Shown here in pieces: positions 32,878 to 44,029 of a stretch of DNA of 64,000 bases (within the stretch, counting starts at the first letter, position 1; every line of letters begins with the position of its first letter). This DNA is from Flaveria trinervia (taxonomy: Eukaryota; Streptophyta; Magnoliopsida; Asterales; Asteraceae). The notes beneath the pieces were generated by a model. That model had not been told where the DNA came from and searched no databases. It was given only the letters and a program-made list of their open reading frames with translations. The DNA lies in the NCBI GenBank assembly GCA_025506515.1, contig CM046452.1, positions 41,553,874 to 41,617,873 of the forward strand. Reading direction: 5' to 3'. The position numbers and the translations under genes were made by a program.

Positions 32878-34819
32878 AATCGGCCGACTGGACTCATTCG
32901 CTCAGTTCATTCGGGCGAATGAAGCTCAGTCAGGTGATTGACTCAGACGATCACCTTCAGTCGGCCGACTGAAGCTCGGTCGGTCGACTGACTCATTCGC
33001 ACACTCCTATTCGGTCGAATGGCTCATTCTGATAAGCCATTCGGTGAACGGTTCATACTCATGTCCATTTGGCTATTTAATGCATGAGTGTGGTCCATTC
33101 GCATGATTGGTCCATACTCATGGTCTAGTCGTGCGAATGGGTCATACCCTTGAAATTTTTCTGACTTTATGACCATTTGACATTTAGACCCTTTTAAACT
33201 GTTGATTTAACATTATGAACATTTGATCATCTCAGACATGATCATTTTGCTTTACCTTTTGATCACCTTAGACGTGATCCGTTTAAGACATTTTGTCACC
33301 TCAGATATGACCCAATTTTTTACTTGAAAGTACATGTGTTCACCTCAGACGTGACCTTTTAGATGATAAGGTCCCTTATCAACTGCCATGACATAGTCCA
33401 ATACTACACAAAACTGAAATAGCCTAACGTTGTACTTACATAAAAAGAATTAACACTGAAAATTACACTAAGACATGTTTTTGTGTTTGTGAGGGTTAAT
33501 TCCTAAGATGTAACTCTAGGAATAATTCTTCTTAGAGGGCAGCCTCAATCTTTTAAACCATACATGGACCAATTCAAGCTGGAATCATACAGGATATTCA
33601 AATCATTTGAGACAAGTTACCTAAAACCTTTGATGCTCTATTCGTGTTTTTCATCTAGAGCCATTTAGCAAATTTAGGAAATCATACTAGTACTATTAGG
33701 TCCCCACACCGATTTGAACTTTCAAGAATTGTAGCCATAGTGATTGCCAGTATACTTATCCTCTTAAATCCATACACAGACTTTCAACTCAGTTGGGTGA
33801 TCGTTTTAAGGTTTGTTTATATCAACAAACATTTGTGGATCCCACACTTATATGGTAATCAACATTCCTTAGGAGATTTTTGAGCGGTCTTAGGGTAGAG
33901 TTCAAGAAGAGACTATTCTTAGAATTTTCAAAGAGAAGCCAATCCTCAGGTCAGTGCCATCGCACAGCAGAGAGGCGGCAAACAACAATGAGTTCTAGAA
34001 TATATAGGTTATGCTTATCCTCAGGTCAGTGTCACCGCACAGCAGAGAGGCACATAACCTATCTTCTTGTTTGAGCAATTTTTCTTCTTGTTGCACAGAT
34101 CTCACCAACACCATAGGTTATCAGTTTGATTATATTTGCATTTTTCATGTGCTTTTGCTCATGCTTTGGTCTTACGCACACTTTTGTGGCGTTTATTTTG
34201 CCCGTCACCTCTTATTGGAATCTTGTTGATTGTCTTAACCAGGGATAAGGCGTTACTCACAGCTAGTCAAACATTTTAGTTTAATCTTGAGATCACCAAA
34301 AAGGTCTAGTCATCTATTGTGTTGAATCTACCGACATATCATATGTGGTCTAGCAACCTCTAGATCTACTTTCTTTGTGTTACCTTAGTAGTAGCTAGCT
34401 TATCTATCATATTTTCTTTTATATTGCTCAGACTACACAGACTTATACTTGAACTTTGTATCTTTTTCAATTTTGAATTTTAAAGTCCCAAATGGTTTGT
34501 ACCTGTGTACTATCATATTCCAAACATTGAATCGGTATCACACATATTATTTTATTTATTTTCAGCTTGCCTCTCCTTTTCCCTCGTTTTTCTTATTTTT
34601 TATTTATTTTCTTATTTATTTATTTATTTATTTTTATTTCCTAGACCTATTCTCCCCCTAAAATTATAAAACCACTGTGGATTTGCGTTTTAGGATTTTA
34701 ATAGGCAAGGAAAGAAACTATTTGTAATTAAACGAATTAAAATTAAACAAAAACAAGAGAATAAACTAAAAGAAAAATAAAATTTAAAAATTTAAAGACC
34801 CTAGACACGATGCATCAAA
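32878..34819 (-). other. E0 pol-ORF3 spacer with three repeat classes
   Basis: No gene. (1) 32878-33145: CANTCG..CGANTG words, including the perfect 20-bp palindrome CTTCAGTCGGCCGACTGAAG at 32955-32974. (2) 33220-33356: four GATCAYCTCAGACRTGATC-type inverted repeats. (3) 33948-34050: two copies of CCTCAGGTCAGTGYCAYCGC followed by ACAGCAGAGAGGC, about 73 bp apart. All three classes recur in order in E1 (40500-41645). The rest is AT- and CT-rich, with a TTTAT run near 34545-34640. Confidence 0.75.
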
Positions 34820-35400
34820 CTATACATGGTCATCTTTAGGAATGACCTCACTTTTCTTTTTAACGCCATTAACCTCTAACAGATATAGAAAACGTGGTTT
34901 GTCAAAAGCCTTTGTATTGAGGTCAGCGCATTGAAAATCAGTGTTTAGTTTTATCACATCGATTAAATTCTTTTCAAAATAATCACGTAAGAAGTGATAT
35001 TTGATTCCGATGTGTTTGGTCTTAGGATGTTGGACCAGGTTTTTAGTGACTGCAATCGCAGCAGAGTTATCAACAAAGATAGGAGTGTAGTGAAATGCAA
35101 ACCGTAATCCCGTATTTGCTGTTGAATCCATATGATTTGAGAACAGCAGCTTGCAGCAGCAACGTATTCGGCTTCACAAGTTGACAATGCAACCGAGGTC
35201 TGCTTCTTACACTGCCAGGTTACTAATCTTCTCCAAAGAACTGACACCCTGCTGATGTAGACTTGTAGTTTATCTTGCAGCCGCCGTAATCCGAGTCATT
35301 ATACGCTGTAAGTTCAAAGTCATCATCATGAGGATACCACACCCCAAGTGGGGTGTGCCCTTCAGATAACGAAATATCCTTTTGACCCCAATTAGATGGT
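34820..35400 (-). pseudogene. E0 RNase H
   Basis: The minus strand reads WQCKKQTSVALSTCEAEYVA with the catalytic Glu, SCCSQIIWIQQQIRDYG, then IFVDNSAAIAVTKNLVQHPK with a catalytic Asp, TKHIGIKYHFLRDYFEKN and LNTKAFDKPRFLYLLEVNG. The N-terminal Asp lies in the LTAYNDSDYGGCKIN stretch near 35300. One frameshift near 35090 separates the two open pieces (35247-34963 and 35131-34820). Ends with a stop at about 34820. Confidence 0.8.
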
Positions 35401-35715
35401 TCACCTTAGGCTTTGCCTGATATCATGAGCATAAACATGTAGCATACATGATATCAGGTCTTAAGGCAGTGAGATACATGAGAGATCCAATCATCCCTCG
35501 GTACATAGTGGCATCTACCAGATCACCATTCTCATCGGGTGCTACATCATGGTTTGTAGCCGGTGGAGTGCCAGCTGTGGAAGCATTCTCCATGTCAAAC
35601 CGACTGAGAATATCCCCTACATATTTGGTCTGATGTAAGAAGATTCCATTTGGTGACTGATCCACCTGTAACCCGAGAAAGAACTTCATCTCTCCCATGG
35701 CACTCATCACAAACT
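35401..35715 (-). pseudogene. E0 reverse transcriptase, C-terminal part
   Basis: The minus strand gives MSAMGEMKFFLGLQVDQSPN, GIFLHQTKYVGDILSRF and MIGSLMYLTALRPDIMYATC, the usual copia connection from RT to RNase H. The RT is cut at 35715 by E1. The upstream part, including the palm with the damaged YVDD box, is at 49438-50153. Confidence 0.85.
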
Positions 35716-36442
35716 TGTTAGGACATGGTATTTGAACGAAGTACCTGGAGATTAGCGTGTAAAACAGATCAAATAGTGCGGAATCCTATTTGATTGGCGG
35801 TCCAATCAGTGAGAACACACGAAGAATCAATCAGGAATTGAAACTAACGTTAGAAATCGATTGGGAATCGATCTAATGTGTTCTGTGAACTTGGAGAACG
35901 AATTGGGAGTTTCTGGACGGCTAGGGTACATCTGGAATCGTAATTGATCGAGAGTCATTATTTTTCACGAATTGAGTTGTATTTATAGGTTGGTATTATC
36001 AATCGTGCGACTGAACCATGCGATTGATTCATTCGTGCAATTGAACCATGCGGTTGATTCATTCGCACGACTGAGTGTTCAGTCGTGCGACTGAGCCAAT
36101 CTTATGTTACAATCATACGACTGATCCAGTCTCCTGGTTCAGTCGTGCGACTGAGTCATTCGTATGAAGGTGTTCATGCTTATGGTCCATTCGCATGGCC
36201 ATAAGCATGATAACTTCATTATTTTAAGTTTGAATGTATTAATTAGTAAACATTATATGTAAACATTCAACCAATCACTAACCTAATTAATTAATTTAAT
36301 ATCAACTTATTAATGAAATATTAATCATTACAAATTACAAACACCCAATATCATTTCATTAATCATATCTAATTACACAGAATCAGATAAACAAGATCTA
36401 TTACATTTCATATCATGATCTAGGGACATACATGTATCAACA
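35716..36442 (-). repeat. E1 3' LTR (family X)
   Basis: Plus-strand ends TGTTAGGACATGG and GTATCAACA. TATA box on the minus strand CTATAAATAC (35988-35979). Upstream of it are CANTCG..CGANTG words (36000-36200), for example TCAGTCGTGCGACTGA near 36079. Confidence 0.9.
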
Positions 36443-36456
36443 AACTCCCCCTTGGA
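36443..36456 (-). other. E1 polypurine tract
   Basis: The minus strand reads CCAAGGGGGAGTT, directly followed by TGTTGATAC. The ORF3 stop is 12 bases upstream. Confidence 0.85.
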
Positions 36457-36467
36457 CCTAGATCTCT

Positions 36468-39400
36468 CTAATCTCTTGTTTTCTGCATAACCTCTTTGTA
36501 TTTCTTGTACTTCTCCTCTGTTGTGACTCCCGTGTGAATCTCAAACGTGAAGCAGAGTCGTACAACGTTCTGGAACTGAAGAGCTTGTACAATATCTTGC
36601 GTATCATAGAACAATGGCCACTTGTATAGTGTATATACATCACTTTCCGACAAGTTTGTAAGCCACATCGGGTCGAATACCCTGATAGTATCCATTTGTC
36701 CCTCTTTGCTTAAGACTATGACCGCTTTAGCTGTTCTCCAATCATAGTACAACCACTTAAAATGTGGAGTGAAATCCTGTGGCATTTCCCTGAGTGGGAT
36801 TCTCGACATTGTGCGTGGAGGATTCCACTTCAACACTATCTTAGGCTTGCCGTACTGGCATCAACCTCAGACCTTCTGACATACCTCGTAGGCCGTTGGG
36901 GTCTGAAGTTAACCCATCTAGTGTGGTACTCCTTCTTTAGGGCAGCCTCAAACCAGCCTGACATCTTCCTCGAGTCAGCATACAAAAGCTTTAGTTTGGC
37001 CAGCTGGTTGAGCTCAAAACCTGGTAGAGTCTTTAGATCATGTGGAAATCTAAAATACTCTATGCCCTTCTCCCTCTTCACTGCATAGACGTTAAGGTCA
37101 TCAAAATATGCCCATGCTATAATCCTACCTGACACTTATGATGTTTCTTGACTCTGTAGAGTTTGGTGTAGGAATCCTTCTTTGTGGTGTACGTTGGGCT
37201 CTAACTTCTTCAAACATGCAGCCCACTCAGCCTTTCGAATGTCAACATCATCATTTGAGGCTTGGGCTGTGTCTTCTGCTTTCTTCTCTGTTTCTTGCTC
37301 CATATTGTTCAACACCTCATAGTATCACTGACAAGGGATTCACCCAGATTGGGGACCACATTACCCTCATTGTCAGCGTACTGAGGGTACTCCTCGGTAG
37401 TGACATCTTCGATCTCTACATCATCAACATCGTTGAACTCTTCGTCACTAGTCGAATCGCATGTCGGAGCATCTTTTACTATTTCATCTGGATTTAGCTC
37501 GAAAAGCTCTGCGAGTTGCTCATTTGATAAGTATTATTTCCCCTTCTTCATGGGTATAATTCACTGACTCCTGACTATCCCTTGCACATCAAGAATCATT
37601 GTTAGCTGAGACTTGACCTGCTGAAGGGGAGCAACGTCAAACTCATCTCTTTGGTAATTTTGATATGTTTGATTTAAACATTTCACACATAAATCATTAG
37701 TAATTCATCAAACAGAAAGGCATTAAAGTAATATAAACATTAAGTACATTATGTTCAATTACATGATTCAAATACAAAAGAAGATAAATACATAATCATC
37801 TAATCTTTACTTTTTTCTTGTATCAGGTTTCATCACTTGTAGGTAGAGGTAGAGGCTGATTGATCTTGTCTGTTCTTAGTCCTGTTCTCTTGACCTGTAG
37901 CAGTGGCCGATGCAGGTGCATCCCCTCCTTCTGCTTCTTCATCATCGTCACTCTCTTCATCTTCATCCACATCATCATCATCACTATCATCACCATCTCC
38001 CTCTTTAATCTTCAGAGGCTCATCTTTAGATCCTTTAAGTTTGAGCATGATGGTCTTCTTAGCATTCTCCAACTCTTCAATTTTCTTAGCAGAAGTGACT
38101 CTATGCTCTTGGAGTTGGGTGATCTCGAGGCTCTGAGCAGCCATTTGCTGGGCATGCTCCTTGATTAGCCGATCCTACTCCGAGATCTGATGTGACTGCA
38201 CAGCAGTGAGATCTGCAAGCTGTCGGATCTGTGCAGTCTTCTCTTCATCAGCAGCTAACAGTCGCATCACCATACGGTTTAGCGCTGAAAGCTGGTCCTC
38301 TACCCTAAATTGAGGTAGATGAGATCCATATATATGTGCGGGATCAGATGAGGGTCCTGATTGGTGGCTAGTGGTGGTGGTGGTTGTGGTAACGATTGGT
38401 TGGGTCTGTGAGATATTGGAGGTGATGTAGGAGTGAAAGATATGGTGGTGGTTGGCATATTTACAGTGGTGGGAGGTGTGGTAGTGGTAGTGGTAGCTGT
38501 GGTGGCTGTGGTGGGGGCGGGTGGCTATACTGGTGGGGTGTGCTGTAGAAGTGGTAGGGATGGTGGTAGATGTAGTGGCTGTGGTGGGTACGAAGGTGAG
38601 TCTTCTTCTCTTCTTCTTCTGGCCGTGGGGCTGAGCCATCCGTTTCTTCCTCGATCCAGTCGAGGTGGATGCTCCCCCTAGAACACGGCTAGTAGACTCA
38701 GGAGCATAGCTGGGATCTACAGTCGTCTCTCCCGAATCCCTGGGGCGTTCACCAACCGCCCGGAGTCCATACTCGGTGGGAACAACCTTGCTTCCCACGT
38801 CCTCGTCAAGGGCTCCTCATCTGACTCTTCTTCCTCCTCACCGGTATGAAGTCCTGGTGGAAGCCTGCAGACTCAGCTATGTCGCCTGTTGGGGCAGACA
38901 CTGGGGGTATAACATCTGAAGCTGTGCCCCTCGTTGGAGCAGGCATATCATCCCCAACATCCCCACTATCATCATCGTCTGAATCGCTGTCATCAAGACG
39001 CCATTTGTGACTACCTGGTTCCACATATCGTTCATTTGCCAGATGGCCGATCAACCTTTTTACCTGGGGCTTTACCTGCTTGCCCCGATACACTCTCATG
39101 CGATCCAAAGTCGTGTCATCCATAACCTCTAGGGCAACCACATCACGTTTCTCCTTGGGAAGTAATGGCAGCTAGCTGTAGAAATCTGGGATGCATACAA
39201 AAACCCTCCTTCCCCTTGGCCTCTAGATTCTCCACCAGATACGAGAAGATCATGCTCGAGAAGCTGAAGGGGTGGTTCAGCACCAGTGCCACATAGGCAT
39301 TCTGAATCTGGTCTGACAGGTCATCAAACCCACCCCTTCGAGAAGCAATACACTTCAGGATCACATGCGCCAAGTATTTATACTGGGGACACAGGTTGCT

Positions 39401-39785
39401 CTTGTTGAGCACACCTGAGTTGATGTCCCCAGCATATTTAATCCTGAGGAAGCAACCTCTGACTGTAAGTGGATGTAGTCGTGGGTTGATCAGTATCATC
39501 CCCAAAATCAAGTACTCTCTGGATGTCAGCTGCTGTAATTTCAATGTCATGACCATGAATGGAGCTCCGTATGCTGTAAGGCTCATGTGAACGATCTACG
39601 GAGGCATTTTCCCAGAAAGCCTGATGTAACGACCTGTAAGGAGTACACTGTGTGGATATGGCTTTATGTATCCGAGAGCGTCGAAGGAATGCAATAATCT
39701 CTGTAAACTCGGCTCCATTCCGAGTCGTATGGTCCAAATGAGCACATATATTGTGCTTTGGATTTATGGACCATCTATCAGCCAT
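36468..39785 (-). pseudogene. E1 ORF3
   Basis: Starts MADRWSINPKHNICAHLDHT (ATG 39785) after a candidate 3' splice site. Blocks: the IKYAGDINSGVLNKSNLCPQ core and MIFSYLVENLEAKGKEGFCM (39586-39143), a Lys/Arg patch and His/Thr-rich stretch (38798-38175), a coiled coil and acidic run (38144-37833), a candidate intron (37810-37665), a damaged acidic segment (about 37600-37140), then IIAWAYFDDLNVYAVKREKG (37135-36836) and REMPQDFTPHFKWLYYDW with EIHTGVTTEEKYKKYKEVMQ (36836-36468). A deletion removes the RFLQLIFDEKLPSL region and several frameshifts occur. Same module order as E0. Function unknown. Confidence 0.7.
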
Positions 39786-39789
39786 TGAC

Positions 39790-40331
39790 CTGAAACACAA
39801 GACACAGAACCATTTGTAAGTCATACATTCAAAATTCAGTTCAAGGTGTATAGTTTAAATTCAATCCGATACATTCGTGCGAATGAATCATGCGACTGTA
39901 GTCAGTCGTTTGTTCTTTCGTGCGACTGAGCTCGTTTGGGTGAATGAGACATGCGACTGAGTTCAATTTGCTGACTGAGTCTGCGATTGGTTTAGTTGGC
40001 CGACTGAACTCATTCGCATGGTTCATTCTGCCGATTGATCCAATCGCAAGATTCAATCGTGCGATTGGAGTTCATCCGAACGACCAATCACATGACCCAC
40101 TGTTCAATCGACTGAGGTTCGAATCTTAACCTAATTCAAGTAATTTAACATGGTTTAATGGTCCATTAGACTCACCATCTTGTCACTAATGACCTATTAA
40201 ACTTAATTTTCACATTTTGCTTAGTTTATGTAGGTTATTAGGGCATTTTTCAATCCGGTTAATGTTTCATTCGAATAACACAAATTTGACTCAAGATCTT
40301 CTGATTTCTATAAGATTTAACTGCAATGTAC
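39790..40331 (-). other. Candidate leader intron upstream of E1 ORF3
   Basis: The minus strand has ATACAG/GTACATTG at 40331 and TTGTGTTTCAG/GTCAATGGC at 39790, five bases before the ATG. Length is 542 nt against 540 nt in E0. Palindromic words lie at 39860-40120. Confidence 0.6.
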
Positions 40332-40469
40332 CTGTATACTTGTCAATCGAATTTCAGAAGATCAATAGCAATGTGAAAACACGATCTCTAGAAATTTTGG
40401 TAGAGTAACAGGAAAGAAAGCGATTTGGGTGCGATTGGGAGTGATGAGAAACGCGATCGACTGAGGCCC

Positions 40470-40477
40470 TTTAAATA
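40470..40477 (-). promoter_or_regulatory. Candidate TATA box of an internal ORF3 promoter in E1
   Basis: The minus strand reads AGTATTTAAAGGGCC, one base off the E0 version (AGTATATAAAGGGCC). It lies just downstream of a palindrome cluster (40490-40800) and about 140 bases upstream of the leader intron. Confidence 0.5.
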
Positions 40478-40489
40478 CTGAACCTAATT

Positions 40490-42330
40490 TCAATCGGCGA
40501 CTGGCCTCATTCGCTCAGTTCATTCGGCGACTGAGGTTCAGTCGTGCGATTGGCCCAGTCAGTCGCTTTAAGTCGGTCGACTGAGTCTCAGTCGGTCGAC
40601 TGACTCATTTGTGCCCTTTCATTGCTTTCTCAATTAACCGACTGAGTCTCAGTCGTTTGACTGACTCATTCGCACCTGTCATTCGGTCGAAAGGATCATT
40701 CTTAACGCCATTCGGGTGAATGACTAATTTCATGTCCAGTCGTGCGAATGGGATCCATTCGCGTGGTTGGTCCATATTCATGGTCCATCGTGCGAATAGG
40801 TCACACTTAGTAGATTTTCTGCCATTTTGAACATTTTAACTTTTTGAAATAGACATTATGAGTTTTGATCATCTCAGACATGATCATTTTTACCAATTTA
40901 GTCACCTCAGACGTGACTGCTTTAAACTTGAAAATTCATGTGGTCATCTCAGACATGACCCATTCAGTGAGTTGATCCCTTATCGATTTTCATGATGTAG
41001 TCCGGCAAACAAATTAACTAAATGACTCGCTAAATTGAAACTTAAACTAAAGACTAAAAATTAAGACTTTGTTTTGGCTTTTTGTGAGAGATAGAACCTA
41101 AGTTGAAAATCTACTGGATTTGGTTCCGGAATAGAAAGCTTCAACTTAGATTGACCACACCTGGAACAATTCATTTTGGAATCATACAGGCACATCAAAT
41201 CATTTGGGACTTGTTATCAAAATCTTTTCATGCTCAATTCTTGGTGTTCATCCAGAGTCATTAGCAACTTTAGGAATCATACTAGAACTCTTAGATTACC
41301 ACATTGATTTGAACTTTCAAGAATTACAGCCACAATGATTGTCAATATGTTTGTCCACTTAATCCATACACAGACTTTTGACACAAACTGGTGATTGTTT
41401 TTGGTTTAATTATTTCAACGAACATTTGTGGATCCCACACTTATATGGTAATCAACATTCCTCAGGAGCTTTTGAGCGGTCTACAGGTATTATTACAAGG
41501 AGAGACTATTCTTAGAGCTTTCAAGAGAAGCCAGTCCTCAGGTCAGTGCCATCGCACAGAAGAGAGGCGGCAAACAACAATGAATTCTAGAATATCTAGG
41601 TGTGCTTATCCTCAGGTCAGTGCCATCGCACAGCAGAGAGGCACACCACCTATCTCCTTGTTAGAGCAGCTTATTTATTTTGCACTAAATGCACCAACAG
41701 CATACGTCATTGGCTTGATAGCATTTTTTTTTCATTTTTTTCGTGCTTTGCTCTATTTATGGTCATCCGCACACATTAGTGGCGTTAACATGCTCATTAC
41801 CCCTTATTGAAAAATTGTTGATTGTGTTAACCAGTGATGAGATAGGAGCCCACAGTCAGTAAACCACTTAGTTTGATCTTGAGATCACCAGTCAGGTCTA
41901 ATCATCTATTGTGTTGAATCTACCGACATATCTATTGTGGTCTAGCAACCTCTAGGTCTACTCTCCCTGTGTTACCTTAAGAGTTACCAGTTTTTCTATC
42001 ATCTTCCCTTTTATATTGCTTAGACTACACAGACTTATACTTTGAATTTTTGCACCTTTTTCAAATTCCCTCTTGATTGTTCCTATGTACTATCATATTC
42101 CAAGGGTTTGAAGCGGTATCACAGATACGATCTACCTTATATCAGCTTTCCACCCCTTCCCCCTGGTTTTTTTTTATCATGTTGCTTGCTGACTTATCTC
42201 CCCCTAAAATACTAAAATCATAACTGGTTTCATTATTTTAGGATTTTATAAATAGCAAAATAACATAATTTAATTGTAAACAGACTCATTTAACCAAATA
42301 ACTCAAATAAAATGAAAAATTAAATAAGCT
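40490..42330 (-). other. E1 pol-ORF3 spacer with three repeat classes
   Basis: No gene. CANTCG..CGANTG words at 40490-40800. Three GATCATCTCAGACATGATC-type inverted repeats at about 40868-40965. Two CCTCAGGTCAGTGCCATCGC copies at about 41537 and 41610. Same order and spacing as E0. Confidence 0.75.
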
Positions 42331-42990
42331 ATCATCATCAGGAATAACCTCACTTTGCTTTTTAATGTCGTTGACCTCTAGCAAGTATTGAAAACGTGGT
42401 TTATCAAAAGCTTTAGTATAGAGGTCAGCGCGTTGAAAATCAGTATTAATTTTTACCACATCAATTAAGTTCTTTTCAAAACAATCTCTTATAAATGATA
42501 TTTAATACCGATATGTTTGGTCTTAGGATGTTGGACCGGATTTTTAGTTACTGCAATAGCATAGAGTTATCTACAAAAATAGAGTAGAACAGAACGTTAA
42601 ACCGTAATCCGCATTTGCTGTTGAATCCAGATGATTTGTGAACAGCAACTTGCAGCAGCAGCAACATATTCAGCTTCACAGGTTGACAATGCAACCATGT
42701 GTGCTTCTTACACTGCCATGTAATTAATCTTCTCCCAAAGAATTGACACCCTGCTGATGTAGACTTGTAGTTCATCTTGCAGCCTCCGTAATCCGAGTCA
42801 CTATACGTCGTGAGCTCAAAGTCATCATCATGAGGATACCACAACCCAAGTGTGGGTGTACCCTTTAGATAGCAAAAAATCCTTTTGACCCCATCAGATG
42901 ATTGACCTTGGGTTTAGCCTGATATCTAGAACATAACATGTCACATACATGATATCAGGTCTTGAGGCAGTGAGATACATGAGGGATCCA
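42331..42990 (-). pseudogene. E1 RNase H
   Basis: The minus strand reads MWYPHDDDFELTTYSDSDYG with the first catalytic Asp, STSAGCQFFGRRLITWQCKK, then frame-shifted traces of the AEYVAAAS, FVDNS and LNTKAFDKPRF blocks down to about 42340. Three or more small indels separate them. Confidence 0.75.
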
Positions 42991-43960
42991 ATCATTCCTC
43001 GGTACATCATGGCATCTACAAGATCTCCATTTTCATCAGTGCTATATCGTGATTCGTAGCAAGTGGAGTCCCAACAGCAGAAGCATTCTCCATGTCAAAC
43101 GACTGAGAATGTCTCCTACGTACTTGGTCTGATGTAGAAGATCCCATTTGGTGTTTGATCCACCTGTAGCCCGAGAAGAACTTCATCTCCCCCATAGCAC
43201 TCATCTCAAACTCTTTCTTCATACTGCTTCAAACTCTTTGCATAACTCTTCGTTCTTTGATCCGAAAATTATGTCATCAACATAGATTTGTACGAGCAGT
43301 AGGTCGCCATCTTTTTCTTTAATGAACAGCGTGCAGTCAATGACTCCCCTGCGAAAGCCGTGTTTCACAAGGTGAGTCGAGAGTTTTTCATACCAAGCCC
43401 TTGGAGCTTGATGAAGCCCGTATAAAGCCTTGTCGAGCTTGTAGACTCTATCCCGATGATAAGGATCTTCAAATCCCTTGGGTTGACTGACATACACTGT
43501 TTCTCTGATTTCCCCATGAAGAATGCACTCTTCAATCTAATTGATAACATTAATTTTCATGTACGATGCATAGGCAAGGAAGATACGAATGGCTTCCATC
43601 CTTGCCACGGGTGCAGACACCTCATTGTAATCAATTCCCTCACTTGGCGAAAACCCTGAACCACCGGTCGAGCTTGTTCCTTATAATGACCCCTTGGTCA
43701 TCTTTCTTGCATTTTAAAACCCATTGGTGCCAATGAGCTTAGCACCTTTAGGTCTATCAACCAGAGTCCATACATCTAACTTCTTGAACTGAAGAAGTTC
43801 TTCTTGCATGGCACTCACCCACGCCTCATCATTTAGTGCATCACTGACGTATTTTGGCTCAAGCTGGAGACCAAACACCGATAAGCAGCATCATGAATAT
43901 ATCCCTTTTCCATAACTGAGGCGTAATCAACTGAGTATAGCTGATTTCGGTTGCACTCCG
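42991..43960 (-). pseudogene. E1 reverse transcriptase
   Basis: Copies element RNA into cDNA. The best open piece (43497-43219) has VYKLDKALYGLHQAPRAWYE, GFRRGVIDCTLFIKEKDGDL and the catalytic YVDD in IYVDDIIFGSKNE. Upstream, frame-shifted traces of GTKWVLKCKK, EGIDYNEVFAPV and the palm run to about 43960. Downstream is FEMSAMGEMKFF with frameshifts. At about 43192-43240 it keeps the uninterrupted version of the site where E1 itself entered E0. Confidence 0.8.
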
Positions 43961-44029
43961 ATCTGACATCCCCAATGACATTTTTTAGGGATGATAGATT
44001 TAGTCGTGATCCTGGAGTAGTAGGAACAG

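Larger units (their letters stand above)
28110..35715 (-). mobile_element. E0, Sirevirus-like copia element (family X), 3' portion
   Basis: 3' half of a minus-strand element: 3' LTR (28110-28848), PPT, ORF3, spacer, RNase H and the RT C-terminus. It is cut at 35715 by E1; the rest is at 49438-52167. Gag and the 5' LTR are missing, replaced by E2. Same family as E1, but its LTR and genes are more diverged. Confidence 0.85.

Noticed and set aside
34540..34640. TTTAT-rich run as a satellite or matrix attachment region
   Set aside because: It is short, irregular, and lies within the E0 spacer; E1 has only a remnant.
38433..38681. Gly/Val-rich open frame on the plus strand
   Set aside because: It is the complement of the Thr/His-rich stretch of E1 ORF3; the same artefact occurs at 30654-30971 in E0.
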